NCBI GenBank assembly: GCA_017474845.1 | Contig: JAFVGS010000014.1 | Coordinates: 1 to 47,895, forward strand | Source of the DNA: Prevotella sp. | GTDB lineage: Bacteria > Bacteroidota > Bacteroidia > Bacteroidales > Bacteroidaceae | Reading direction: 5' to 3' | DNA: 47,895 nt | Shown: in pieces, positions 8,028-15,045 of the stretch | How the letters are laid out: every line of letters begins with the position of its first letter | How positions within the stretch are numbered: position 1 is the stretch's first letter | The notes under the pieces: generated by a model | Told to the model about the DNA's origin: nothing | The model's input: only the letters and a program-made list of their open reading frames with translations | Databases searched by the model: none | Made by a program: the position numbers and the translations under genes

Positions 8028-8471
8028 ATGATTCAAATGAGTAAGAAAGTAAGTATGAGCCTGATGGCTCTCGTGCTGCTCGTGATGACTGCCTCGGCAG
8101 GAACCCACTCGGCCAAGAGCGCAAAGACATCAGGTGTCAACTGGAATCCAGTAATGGATGCGATTATTCAAGTAGAAAGCGAAGGAAATCCCAAAGCCGT
8201 GAGTGGAAACTCGGTAGGCGCCATGCAGATTACTCCGATTCTTGTGAAGGATTGCAACGAGATTCTCAAAAAGCAGAAGAGTAAGAAGCGTTACACGATG
8301 GACGACCGCTACAGCGTCGCGAAATCGAAGGAGATGTTCCTGTTAATTCAATCGTATTATAACCGCGAGAATAGCATCGAGAAGGCTATTCGCTCCTGGA
8401 ATGGAGGCGTGAAGTACAGTGTCCGCGCGACCAACAAGTACTACAAGAAGGTTATGGCGTTGATGAAGTAA
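8028..8471 (+). CDS. Small secreted lytic transglycosylase-like protein
   Basis: This 147-residue protein has an N-terminal signal sequence (KVSMSLMALVLLVMTASAG) and a goose-lysozyme/SLT-like core. IIQVESEGNPKAV carries the expected catalytic Glu, and GNSVGAMQI matches the family's GxxGxMQ motif. C-terminal SWNGG and YYKKV fit the substrate-groove end of the fold. It would cleave peptidoglycan glycan strands in the periplasm with formation of anhydromuramyl ends. It is short compared with most SLT enzymes (the domain alone). ATG 8028 or 8037 could be the start; either leaves the signal peptide intact. It is monocistronic, with its own promoter, structured leader and strong terminator. Confidence 0.8.
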   Translation: MIQMSKKVSMSLMALVLLVMTASAGTHSAKSAKTSGVNWNPVMDAIIQVESEGNPKAVSGNSVGAMQITPILVKDCNEILKKQKSKKRYTMDDRYSVAKSKEMFLLIQSYYNRENSIEKAIRSWNGGVKYSVRATNKYYKKVMALMK

Positions 8472-8494
8472 GCATTCTATTTTCAGAACTATAC

Positions 8495-8533
8495 AAATCC
8501 GGTTGTCAAGGCAAATGCCTGGCGACCGGATTT
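8495..8533 (+). terminator. Terminator after the transglycosylase gene
   Basis: AAATCCGGT (8495-8503) pairs with ACCGGATTT (8525-8533), with an inner GGC/GCC stem, giving a long hairpin followed by AATTTTG. It separates the transglycosylase from the lemA operon. Confidence 0.8.
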
Positions 8534-8581
8534 AATTTTGTAATAATTCTTAAAAAATATACGACTTTACAACTTTTGGCT

Positions 8582-8589
8582 TACCTTTG
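8582..8589 (+). promoter_or_regulatory. -7 box of the lemA operon
   Basis: TACCTTTG lies 35 bp before the lemA ATG. No exact TTTG is 19-21 bp upstream, so only the -7 element is supported. Confidence 0.6.
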
Positions 8590-8624
8590 CCGTCAAATTA
8601 TAAACAATTAAACATTATTCGATT

Positions 8625-9185
8625 ATGACACTGATTATCATCCTCGTAGTAGTGGTGCTCCTCGTAGTTTGGTGCATCAGCATCTACAACAACCTTGTGA
8701 AGTTACGCAACAACCGCGAGAACGCTTTCGCCAACATCGACGTGCAGCTGAAGCAGCGTCACGACCTCATCCCGCAGCTCGTGGCCACCGTGAAGGGTTA
8801 TGCCCAGCACGAAAAGGAACTGTTGGAGCGCGTTACTCAGGCCCGTGCCGCAGCCATGAGCGCCACAGGCATCAATGACAAGATACAGGCTGAGAACGCC
8901 CTCTCGAGCGCCCTCGCTGGTCTGAAGGTATCTGTCGAGGCCTATCCCGAGCTGAAGGCTAACCAGAACTTCCTTCAGTTGCAGGAAGAGATCTCAGACA
9001 TTGAGAACAAGATTGCCGCCACACGCCGTTACTTCAACACCGCTACCCGTGAACTGAACAACGCCGTTCAGACCTTCCCGTCGAACATCTTCGCAGGCAT
9101 GTTCGGATTCCAGAAGGAGCCGATGTTTGAGATTCCGAAGGAAGACCGTGCGACGATCGAGAAGGCACCGGAGATCAAATTCTAA
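8625..9185 (+). CDS. lemA: LemA family membrane protein
   Basis: A 186-residue protein with one N-terminal membrane helix (LIIILVVVVLLVVWCISIY) and a LemA helical bundle. The family signature NLVKLRNNRENAFANIDVQLKQ is followed by RHDLIPQLVATVKGYA and later LQEEISDIENKIAATRRYFN. The C-terminal FPSNIFAGMFGFQ is also typical. LemA proteins are anchored in the inner membrane and often neighbour M48 proteases. Here the protease gene starts six bases after the stop, so the two form an operon and probably work together in membrane-protein quality control, which is inference from the pairing. Confidence 0.93.
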   Translation: MTLIIILVVVVLLVVWCISIYNNLVKLRNNRENAFANIDVQLKQRHDLIPQLVATVKGYAQHEKELLERVTQARAAAMSATGINDKIQAENALSSALAGLKVSVEAYPELKANQNFLQLQEEISDIENKIAATRRYFNTATRELNNAVQTFPSNIFAGMFGFQKEPMFEIPKEDRATIEKAPEIKF

Positions 9186-9191
9186 ACGCGG

Positions 9192-10193
9192 ATGAGATAC
9201 GTAGGCATACAGAGCCAGATCAAGAGCAACAACATGAAGAGCATGCTGCTGCTCTTAGCCTTCCCAGTAATCCTGCTGGGAATGATCTGGATATTCCTCG
9301 CTATCCTCAACTATTTCAGCACGGGCTATTACGATCAGGCAGGTTACTTCGTCAATCAGCTGGATTCCGATTCCGTCAACTGGACCTTCACAAAGATTGC
9401 ACCCTTCGTAATCGGCGGTGTCGCCATCTGGTTTGCCATCGCCTACTTCAGCAATACGAAGATGATCCAGAAAGCCGTCGGTGCCCAACCGCTGATGCGC
9501 AGGGAGAACCCGAGGGTGTATAACATCGTGGAGAACCTCTGTATGGCCTGTGGTATGGACATGCCGAAGGTGAACGTCGTTGACGATCCGCAGTTGAACG
9601 CCTTCGCCAGCGGCATCGACAAGAATTCATATACCGTCACAGTCACAACTGGGCTCTTAGACCGTCTGAATGATGAGGAACTGGCAGGTGTGATCGGCCA
9701 TGAGCTGACGCATATCCGCAACCGCGACACCCGTCTGCTCATCACAAGCATCATCTTCGTGGGCATCATTTCTACCGTGCTGACGCTGGTGGTCAGGATG
9801 ATCTACAACCGCATGTGGTTCGGTGGTTTCAGCAGCAATCGCAATGAGAAGAGCAACGGCCTTTCCACGATGGCCATCATGGTCATCGGAGCCATCTGTG
9901 CCGGCATTGCCTATCTCTTCGTAATGCTGACGCGCTTTGCCATCTCCCGCAAGCGAGAGTATATGGCCGATGCTGGAGGCGCAGAACTCTGCGGCAACCC
10001 ATTGGCGCTGGCATCAGCCTTGCGCAAGATTTCCAACAATCCCGGTCTCGGAGATGTGGAACGCGAGGACATCGCACAGATGTACATCATCCATCCAAAG
10101 CAGATGGCCCACGGACTGATGCAATTTCTGAGCGGACTCTTCGCCACCCATCCGAGCACGGAAGAAAGAATACGCATCTTAGAGCAGTTCTGA
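9192..10193 (+). CDS. M48 family metalloprotease (HtpX-like)
   Basis: A 333-residue membrane zinc protease. Two N-terminal helices (about 17-40 and 75-95) precede the catalytic domain. The zinc motif is VIGHELTHIRNRD, with His at about 170 and 174 and catalytic Glu at 171; the third zinc ligand is probably the Glu in REYMADAGG at about 255. Two further hydrophobic stretches (about 192-210 and 228-250) lie between. The C-terminal HPSTEERIRIL is a common M48 ending. It likely degrades damaged membrane proteins, with the active site facing the cytoplasm. It is co-transcribed with lemA. Confidence 0.93.
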   Translation: MRYVGIQSQIKSNNMKSMLLLLAFPVILLGMIWIFLAILNYFSTGYYDQAGYFVNQLDSDSVNWTFTKIAPFVIGGVAIWFAIAYFSNTKMIQKAVGAQPLMRRENPRVYNIVENLCMACGMDMPKVNVVDDPQLNAFASGIDKNSYTVTVTTGLLDRLNDEELAGVIGHELTHIRNRDTRLLITSIIFVGIISTVLTLVVRMIYNRMWFGGFSSNRNEKSNGLSTMAIMVIGAICAGIAYLFVMLTRFAISRKREYMADAGGAELCGNPLALASALRKISNNPGLGDVEREDIAQMYIIHPKQMAHGLMQFLSGLFATHPSTEERIRILEQF

Positions 10194-10199
10194 TATTGA

Positions 10200-10231
10200 A
10201 AGAAGCGCAGCCCCTAGAGGTTGCGCTTCTT
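10200..10231. terminator. Hairpin between the M48 gene and tRNA-fMet
   Basis: A 13-bp stem with one G-T pair (10200-10212 with 10219-10231) around a six-base loop lies between the convergent M48 and tRNA genes. It has no clear T-run on either strand, so it may be a factor-assisted terminator or a 3'-end stabiliser. Confidence 0.55.
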
Positions 10232-10237
10232 GCTGTG

Positions 10238-10310
10238 TTGCGGAGGCAGGATTCGAACGTGCGACCTCCAGGTTATGAGCCTGGCGAGCTACCAACTGCT
10301 CCACTCCGCG
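10238..10310 (-). tRNA. Initiator tRNA-Met(CAU)
   Basis: The minus strand gives a 73-nt tRNA (CCA not encoded) with anticodon loop CTCATAA. The first base C faces A at position 72, and that unpaired C1xA72 is the hallmark of bacterial initiator tRNA. The D arm (GGAGCAG...TAGCTC) and variable loop AGGTC match E. coli tRNA-fMet. The anticodon stem is CCAGG/CCTGG, so positions 29-31 pair as AGG:CCU rather than the usual GGG:CCC. One T-stem pair is C-C. Confidence 0.93.
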
Positions 10311-10332
10311 ATGTTTTTTCGTTTTGCGGGTG

Positions 10333-10364
10333 CAAAGGTACAAAGATTTTTCGACTCTTGCAAA
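10333..10364 (-). promoter_or_regulatory. Promoter of initiator tRNA
   Basis: On the minus strand an exact TTTG (10364-10361), 20 bp, TACCTTTG (10340-10333), 22 bp before the tRNA. Confidence 0.85.
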
Positions 10365-10441
10365 TATTTATGTGTTTTTTTTGCTTTTTAGCCCCATTAT
10401 CTCCCAAATTGGGTATAAAAAGAAGATTTTTCCTCCAAAAA

Positions 10442-10473
10442 TTTGCTCATTTAATAGGAATTATGTAATTTTG
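10442..10473 (+). promoter_or_regulatory. Promoter of the tetR-fabG operon
   Basis: Exact TTTG (10442-10445), 20 bp, TAATTTTG (10466-10473). The palindrome at 10471-10496 overlaps its downstream edge. Confidence 0.85.
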
Positions 10474-10496
10474 CACACTGATAGCACAGTGTGCAA
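10471..10496. promoter_or_regulatory. Palindromic operator, probably for the adjacent TetR-type regulator
   Basis: A perfect 10+10 bp inverted repeat, TTGCACACTG / CAGTGTGCAA, with a six-base spacer. It overlaps the -7 box and the predicted transcription start 30 bp before the TetR-type gene. A bound repressor would block the promoter, so negative autoregulation of the whole operon is the simplest reading. Confidence 0.75.
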
Positions 10497-10526
10497 TTAT
10501 TTATTCAAACAAAGGAGGACTAAGAC

Positions 10527-11117
10527 ATGTCAATATCGAAGACGAGACAGAAACTTGTGGACGTGGCCAGGCAATTGTTCGCCAAGAATGGCCTGGAGAA
10601 CACGACGATGAACGACATCGCGACGCTCTCAGGCAAAGGCCGACGCACGCTCTACACCTACTTCAAGTCGAAGGAGGAGATCTACTATGCCGTCATTGAG
10701 AGCGAACTCGAGCGTCTCTCCGACAAGCTTGACGAGGTGGCAGCCCGCAGGATCCGTCCGCAGGACAAAATCATCGAACTCATCTACACCCATCTGAGCA
10801 TGATCCGTGAGACGGTGGTCAGAAACGGCAATCTGCGCGCTGAGTTCTTCCGTAACATCTGGATGGTGGAGAAGGTGCGCAAACGCTTTGACGACGCAGA
10901 GATCGAACTCTTCCGCAAGGTCTATACCGAAGGGAAAGAGGACGGTGAGTTCGACATCGACAATATCGACCTCGTGGCTGACATTACCCACTATTGTATC
11001 AAGGGCCTCGAGGTACCTTATATATACGGGCGCATCGCGCACGGCATGAAGGAGGAGGACACGAAGCCCCAGGTGGCCAAGGTCGTCTATGGCGCCCTCG
11101 GCAAACTCAGCAGGTAG
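10527..11117 (+). CDS. TetR/AcrR family transcriptional regulator
   Basis: A 196-residue regulator with an N-terminal TetR helix-turn-helix. ARQLFAKNGLENTTMNDIATLSGKGRRTLYTYFKSKEEI (about 15-53) is the classical motif, including the YTYFKSKEE end. The C-terminal ligand and dimer domain (about 60-190) is variable and gives no ligand. A 26-bp palindrome covers its promoter. Directly downstream and probably co-transcribed is fabG, so a fatty-acid or acyl-CoA related signal is plausible, but this is only a contextual guess. Confidence 0.92.
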   Translation: MSISKTRQKLVDVARQLFAKNGLENTTMNDIATLSGKGRRTLYTYFKSKEEIYYAVIESELERLSDKLDEVAARRIRPQDKIIELIYTHLSMIRETVVRNGNLRAEFFRNIWMVEKVRKRFDDAEIELFRKVYTEGKEDGEFDIDNIDLVADITHYCIKGLEVPYIYGRIAHGMKEEDTKPQVAKVVYGALGKLSR

Positions 11118-11118
11118 T

Positions 11119-11158
11119 GGTAAGGTAAAAAGGTAAAAAAGTAAATAAGTAAATAGTC
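11119..11158 (+). repeat. 8-bp GTAAAAAG-type tandem repeat between tetR and fabG
   Basis: Imperfect 8-bp units related to GGTAAAAA and AGTAAATA fill most of the 63-bp spacer. The same unit type forms the longer repeat at 21354-21412. Confidence 0.6.
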
Positions 11159-11180
11159 AATAATTTAATCGTAAATCAAC

Positions 11181-11918
11181 ATGGGATTATTAGAAGGAAA
11201 GACAGCGCTGATTACAGGTGCTGCACGCGGTATCGGAAAAGCTATCGCACTGAAGTTCGCCGCTGAAGGCGCAAACATCGCATTCACTGACCTCGCTGTC
11301 AACGAGGAGACGGAGCAGGAGATCGCTGCCCTGGGCGTAAAGGCCAAGAGCTATGCCTCCAACGCAGCCGACTTCGCTCAGACGGAAGAGGTGGTCAAGG
11401 CAGTAAAGGAAGAGTTTGGCAGCATTGACATCCTGGTGAACAATGCCGGCATCACCAAGGACGGTCTGATGCTCCGCATGACAGAACAGCAGTGGGACGC
11501 TGTGATTGCCGTGAACCTGAAGTCAGCCTTCAACTTCATCCATGCCTGCGTGCCCATCATGATGCGCCAGCGTGGCGGAAGCATCATCAACATGGCCTCT
11601 GTCGTAGGTGTTCACGGCAATGCCGGACAGGCAAACTACGCCGCCTCAAAGGCTGGTCTGATTGCCCTCGCCAAGTCGATTGGTCAGGAGATGGGTCCGA
11701 AGGGCATCCGTGCTAACGCCATCGCCCCTGGTTTCATCGATACGGCTATGACTCAGGCATTGCCCGACGACATCCGCAAGGAGTGGATCAACAAGATTCC
11801 CTTGCGTCGTGGCGGTCAGGTGGAGGATATCGCCAATGTGGCTACGTTCCTCGCCTCAGATATGTCGAGCTACGTCAGCGGCCAGGTCATTCAGGTCGAC
11901 GGCGGCATGAACATGTAA
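11181..11918 (+). CDS. fabG: 3-oxoacyl-[acyl-carrier-protein] reductase FabG
   Basis: A 245-residue short-chain dehydrogenase that reduces 3-oxoacyl-ACP to 3-hydroxyacyl-ACP with NADPH in fatty-acid elongation. The nucleotide motif TGAARGIG is at 12-19, NNAG lies in LVNNAGITKDGL, and the catalytic residues are Ser140 (NMASVVG), Tyr153 and Lys157 (YAASK). The C-terminal SSYVSGQVIQVDGGMNM is the standard FabG ending. Length matches the family. It lies 63 bp after the tetR-type gene and 21 bp before a pseudouridine synthase in the same direction. Confidence 0.94.
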   Translation: MGLLEGKTALITGAARGIGKAIALKFAAEGANIAFTDLAVNEETEQEIAALGVKAKSYASNAADFAQTEEVVKAVKEEFGSIDILVNNAGITKDGLMLRMTEQQWDAVIAVNLKSAFNFIHACVPIMMRQRGGSIINMASVVGVHGNAGQANYAASKAGLIALAKSIGQEMGPKGIRANAIAPGFIDTAMTQALPDDIRKEWINKIPLRRGGQVEDIANVATFLASDMSSYVSGQVIQVDGGMNM

Positions 11919-11939
11919 TCAATTGATAATTGACCATTT

Positions 11940-12626
11940 ATGGAGGTCATCTACGAGGACAACCATATTATCATCGTTAACAAACAGAGCGGGGAGATCG
12001 TGCAGGGCGACAAAACTGGCGATCGCCCCCTCTCTGGTATTGTGAAGGACTATATCAAGGAGAAGTACCAGAAACCCGGTGCCGTCTTCTTGGGTGTGGC
12101 CCATCGTTTGGACCGTCCTGTCTCTGGGCTGGTGGTCTTCGCACGCACGTCGAAGGCATTGACCCGGCTGAACAAGATGTTTGCCGATGGCGAGGTGCAT
12201 AAGACGTATTGGGCGATTGTGGGAAAGGGATCAGTAGCCAGGGGTCAGGAGTCAGGAGAGTGGCACACGCTGGAACACTGGCTCGTAAGGAACGAGAAGC
12301 AAAACAAAAGCTACGCCTACGACCACGAGCGTCCCAACGCCAAGAAGGCCATCCTAAAATATCGGGAGATAGGCCGTTCGGACAACTACACCCTCCTTGA
12401 GGTCAACCTGATGACTGGCCGACACCACCAGATCCGCTGCCAGTTGGCAGCGATGGGCTGTCCCATCAAGGGCGACCTGAAATACGGTGCACCACGCTCC
12501 AATCCCGACGGTTCAATCTCTCTGATGGCCCGTCGCGTGGAGTTCATCCATCCCGTCTCCAAAGCCCCCATTGTCGTCGAGGCTCCAGTCCCCAACGACA
12601 CACTTTGGCAGGCTTTGGCTAAATAA
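11940..12626 (+). CDS. RluA-family pseudouridine synthase
   Basis: A 228-residue enzyme that isomerises specific uridines in rRNA or tRNA. The catalytic motif HRLDRPVSGLVVFARTS places the nucleophilic Asp at about residue 58, and GRHHQIRCQLAAMG is the conserved second family motif. There is no N-terminal S4 domain, as in short RluA/RluC/TruC-like members. A short Gly/Gln/Glu insertion (GSVARGQESGEW) is encoded by 7-bp units GGGGTCA, GGAGTCA, GGAGAGT at about 12238-12262, the same unit type as in the tlpA-like gene. The RNA target is not predictable. Confidence 0.92.
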   Translation: MEVIYEDNHIIIVNKQSGEIVQGDKTGDRPLSGIVKDYIKEKYQKPGAVFLGVAHRLDRPVSGLVVFARTSKALTRLNKMFADGEVHKTYWAIVGKGSVARGQESGEWHTLEHWLVRNEKQNKSYAYDHERPNAKKAILKYREIGRSDNYTLLEVNLMTGRHHQIRCQLAAMGCPIKGDLKYGAPRSNPDGSISLMARRVEFIHPVSKAPIVVEAPVPNDTLWQALAK

Positions 12627-12627
12627 C

Positions 12628-12675
12628 AACTGTCACCGCTCAGCTATACCGCTTTCAAAAGAAAGAACTGTCACA
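12628..12675 (+). repeat. 48-bp flanking repeat, copy 1
   Basis: It begins AACTGTCACCGCTC, contains CCGCTTTC and GAAAGAA, and ends with TGTCACA. It is nearly the same as the 50-bp copy at 14446-14495 and in the same orientation. The two bracket three leftward genes. This copy supplies the stop codon of the 98-residue protein. Confidence 0.8.
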
Positions 12676-12967
12676 CTACTGCCCTGCGCCTGCGATACAT
12701 GTGAGCCAGATACACACAGCCGACCAACGCCAATGCGACGATACCTACGGGCAACAGCAACGAGGCCTCGCTTGAGGCGCCGCCTGCATTGTCAAGAATC
12801 AGCTGCGACTGTGCCACGCTGTCGACAAGCGAATCCTTCGCTGCTTCAATCGTGTCGCTGATGGTCTCGCGAACCTTATCTACGGTGTCAACAACCACGG
12901 GCTTGATGCGCCTAATCCGCTCAATCCGTTCTTCTGGGGTAATGGGTAAAACATCTAATAGAATCAT
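12671..12967 (-). CDS. Hypothetical 98-residue protein with C-terminal membrane anchor
   Basis: I do not recognise this protein. Residues 10-65 are charged and probably helical or coiled-coil (PEERIERIRRIKPVVVDTVD, VRETISDTIEAAKDSLVDS). A single hydrophobic helix follows at about 69-88 (LLLPVGIVALALVGCVYLA), with a basic end (RRRR), suggesting a cytoplasmic C-terminus. It is the last gene of a leftward cassette behind an MFS transporter and a four-helix membrane protein. Its stop codon lies inside the flanking repeat at 12628-12675. Confidence 0.65.
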   Translation of the reverse strand: MILLDVLPITPEERIERIRRIKPVVVDTVDKVRETISDTIEAAKDSLVDSVAQSQLILDNAGGASSEASLLLPVGIVALALVGCVYLAHMYRRRRAVV

Positions 12968-12979
12968 AACTCTTAAATT

Positions 12980-13318
12980 TTAATATGTGAATAACAAACT
13001 AATCAACACAAACAACTCACCTGTGAGGAAACTGATGGCATTGCAGAGCAGGCTGTAAATCCAGGCCTGCCGCCACTCGTCCACCAGCCATCTGTAGCAC
13101 AGCGCCTCAACCACGACCACCAGCAGCTCTCCCACGACGGCCGTAGAGAGTCCGTTGCTCACGCAGACGGCATAGAGATTCAGCGGCACATTCGTCAGCA
13201 CATTGATCACCACCGACCCATAGAGCACCTTCCTGCGTCGCTCACCCAGGAAGAGCAGCACGCCCCACTCTATCACGATCGTCGCCACCAGCGGCACCAG
13301 CAGTCTCGTCACCATCAT
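12980..13318 (-). CDS. Hypothetical 112-residue integral membrane protein
   Basis: Four hydrophobic stretches fill this small protein: about 4-25 (RLLVPLVATIVIEWGVLLFL), 33-52, 60-80 (VVGELLVVVVEALCYRWLV) and 86-110. The short polar loops leave no catalytic motif. ATG at 13318 is three bases after the MFS stop, so the two are tightly coupled. The second ATG one codon on is equally possible. No family is recognised. Confidence 0.7.
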   Translation of the reverse strand: MMVTRLLVPLVATIVIEWGVLLFLGERRRKVLYGSVVINVLTNVPLNLYAVCVSNGLSTAVVGELLVVVVEALCYRWLVDEWRQAWIYSLLCNAISFLTGELFVLISLLFTY

Positions 13319-13321
13319 TCC

Positions 13322-14377
13322 TTACCAATAGACGGCCAACAGATAACCAGGTATCAGCGCCGCAGCAAGCAGTCCGAAGGCCAAACCCTCGCGACGAGGC
13401 AGCAAGACGTTCGCCAGATAGAGCGTAACTGGCATCGTACAGTTCATCAGGAAGACTCCTGACAGCAACACCACATCATTGTAGCCGCCAAAGACAAAGC
13501 ACAGCACCACGCCAACCAATATCACCGCCAGCGACCTCCAGATGCCCATCCAACGGGCGATCCAGCCGCCGGCCATCTTGCCCAGCATCGCAAAGACAGC
13601 AATCAGCAATATCAATTCCTGAGTCTTCGTTATCCCTCCTGAGAACATCTCGCTGGCAAACGACCGACAGCATACGAAGAGCATCAGCGCCACTACTAAC
13701 AGCCAGATTTGAGGAAAGTGGAAAGTGGAAAGAGGAAAGAGATTACTTTGAAGGGAATCATCTGCCGCAAGACTATTCTCATTCCTCATTCCTCCTTCCT
13801 CATTCCTCGAAAAACCATCACTCTTCAAATAAACAATCGCCACCGCTACAATCGCCAGCAGCAGCCCATAAAGCAACGTCCACGAGCGGCAGACGAACCC
13901 CACGGCCAAGCCCAGCGCACCTGTCGACACAAACACGCCCAAGGCCCGGATGTCGTTGCCCGTCATCACCACCGTCTGCTTGCCACCCCACACATGGAAG
14001 AACGAGTTGCCAGCGCCCAACAGAACAGCCACCAGAACCATCATCCACTCTCCGAGACCGTCCCACATCAGATTCGGCGATACCCTCATCAGCGTCGGTA
14101 TCAGCGAGGCAGAGGCCACAGCCAATGTCAGCAACAGCGACGACACGATCAGCAGCCAGTGGCGCCTCTCCATACGATCGGCCATCATGCCCGTCAGCGG
14201 CTGCGACATAAACGCCAGTACATTATATTTCAGCACTGTGCCCATGCTCACACGGTCACCATATGCTCCGAAACTCTCACCATAAATCCCCGCCAACAGA
14301 AACATGCAACAGATGCACAGCCCGTCCACCAGGAAGTGCTGCACGCTGCTGAGTCCTATCAACGTCGCGTTCTGCAT
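13322..14377 (-). CDS. Major facilitator superfamily transporter
   Basis: From ATG 14377 the protein has 351 residues and about 10-12 hydrophobic helices. The MFS loop signature appears as QPLTGMMADRMERRHWL, equivalent to the GxxxDRxxRR motif between helices 2 and 3. A longer frame exists upstream, but it reads through the -7 box at 14400-14407, so 14377 is preferred. The central cytoplasmic loop between helices 6 and 7 contains an in-frame foldback element (13711-13809), encoding RNEEGGMRNENSLAADDSL. Such loops tolerate insertions, so the gene is likely functional. The substrate is unknown. Confidence 0.82.
   Translation of the reverse strand: MQNATLIGLSSVQHFLVDGLCICCMFLLAGIYGESFGAYGDRVSMGTVLKYNVLAFMSQPLTGMMADRMERRHWLLIVSSLLLTLAVASASLIPTLMRVSPNLMWDGLGEWMMVLVAVLLGAGNSFFHVWGGKQTVVMTGNDIRALGVFVSTGALGLAVGFVCRSWTLLYGLLLAIVAVAIVYLKSDGFSRNEEGGMRNENSLAADDSLQSNLFPLSTFHFPQIWLLVVALMLFVCCRSFASEMFSGGITKTQELILLIAVFAMLGKMAGGWIARWMGIWRSLAVILVGVVLCFVFGGYNDVVLLSGVFLMNCTMPVTLYLANVLLPRREGLAFGLLAAALIPGYLLAVYW
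13711..13809 (-). repeat. Foldback element, 7-bp units, in frame in the MFS gene
   Basis: On the coding strand the left arm has units GGAATGA, GGAAGGA, GGAATGA, GGAATGA. The core (13784-13759) reads GAATGAGAATAGTCTTGCGG followed by CAGATG. The right arm has units CTTTCCT, CTTTCCA, CTTTCCA, CTTTCCT, which pair with the left at about six of seven bases per unit. The core is nearly identical to that of the mutS2 element. Confidence 0.78.
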
Positions 14378-14399
14378 ATCGTCGCTTGTTTTCTCTCTG

Positions 14400-14407
14400 C
14401 AAAAGTA
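14400..14407 (-). promoter_or_regulatory. -7 box of the MFS cassette
   Basis: TACTTTTG on the minus strand, 23 bp before ATG 14377. GTTG at 14431-14428, 20 bp upstream, is a near match to the -33 TTTG. Confidence 0.65.
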
Positions 14408-14445
14408 CGAACTTATTCCCAAACTACCAACATTATTAGCTAAAA

Positions 14446-14495
14446 AACTGTCACCGCTCGGCATTTTTGCCGCTTTCAAAGAAAGAATTGTCACA
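14446..14495 (+). repeat. 50-bp flanking repeat, copy 2
   Basis: It aligns with 12628-12675 over its whole length with only a few differences. It contains the hairpins CGGCA/TGCCG and CTTTC/GAAAG, and TGTCAC at both ends. It sits between the MFS promoter and the divergent promoter at 14510-14541. Confidence 0.8.
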
Positions 14496-14509
14496 AACAC
14501 CCCCTAAAC

Positions 14510-14541
14510 CTTGCACGATTCAGAAATAATGCCTAACTTTG
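14510..14541 (+). promoter_or_regulatory. Promoter of the CotH-pair operon
   Basis: CTTG (14510-14513), 20 bp, TAACTTTG (14534-14541). This is one mismatch from the consensus and 18 bp before ATG 14560. Confidence 0.75.
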
Positions 14542-14559
14542 CACACAAATTCAACGTAT

Positions 14560-15045
14560 ATGACGAAATTAAGGCTAATAAAGAATCGATTTACAATTCT
14601 GCTGCTGACGGTACTGATGATTCCTGTCACAGCAGATGCCCAAGCCCAGATACTGGTACTCTGGCATGCCGACGGCACAACGACCGATGTGGACCTGAAC
14701 AGCGAGCCGAAGGTGACGTTCACCGACAACACGCTGCAGATCAGGTCGTACATACTCGATATGGAGTACCCCGCTGAAGAGATCGTGCGTTTCACTTTCA
14801 AGGGACACGGTACAGGCATCGACACTCCCAAGGACAATGCCGGCTACCTGCAGCAGGACGGCCGCATCGTGTTCCATCATGTGAAGGCATCAGACAACAT
14901 CACCATCTACCGCCCAGACGGCATCCGCATTCCCGTCCGCCTCACCTTTGATGGCTCCAACGCCGTACTACCACTCTCGTCGCTCCCCAAGGGGGCGTAC
15001 ATCCTCAGCGTCAATGGCCGAACCTCTAAATTCATACGCAAATGA
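14560..15045 (+). CDS. Secreted hypothetical protein coupled to the CotH gene
   Basis: A 161-residue exported protein. The signal sequence RFTILLLTVLMIPVTADAQA is followed by a beta-rich body and a C-terminal module (ITIYRPDGIRIPV ... LPKGAYILSVNGRTSKFIRK). That module resembles the short sorting or adhesion-like ends of secreted Bacteroidota proteins, in which a GxYxxxxNGxxxKxxxK pattern is common. A TTG start at 14539 is excluded because it lies in the -7 box. The stop overlaps the CotH start by four bases (ATGA), so the two are translationally coupled. I recognise no named family. Confidence 0.75.
   Translation: MTKLRLIKNRFTILLLTVLMIPVTADAQAQILVLWHADGTTTDVDLNSEPKVTFTDNTLQIRSYILDMEYPAEEIVRFTFKGHGTGIDTPKDNAGYLQQDGRIVFHHVKASDNITIYRPDGIRIPVRLTFDGSNAVLPLSSLPKGAYILSVNGRTSKFIRK

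Noticed and set aside
10196-10611. Frames of 90 and 95 codons around the initiator tRNA
   Set aside because: They read across the tRNA, the tetR promoter and the operator.
14511-14777. An 88-codon frame at the start of the CotH operon
   Set aside because: It begins before the -7 box and overlaps, in another frame, the secreted protein that has a clear signal peptide.
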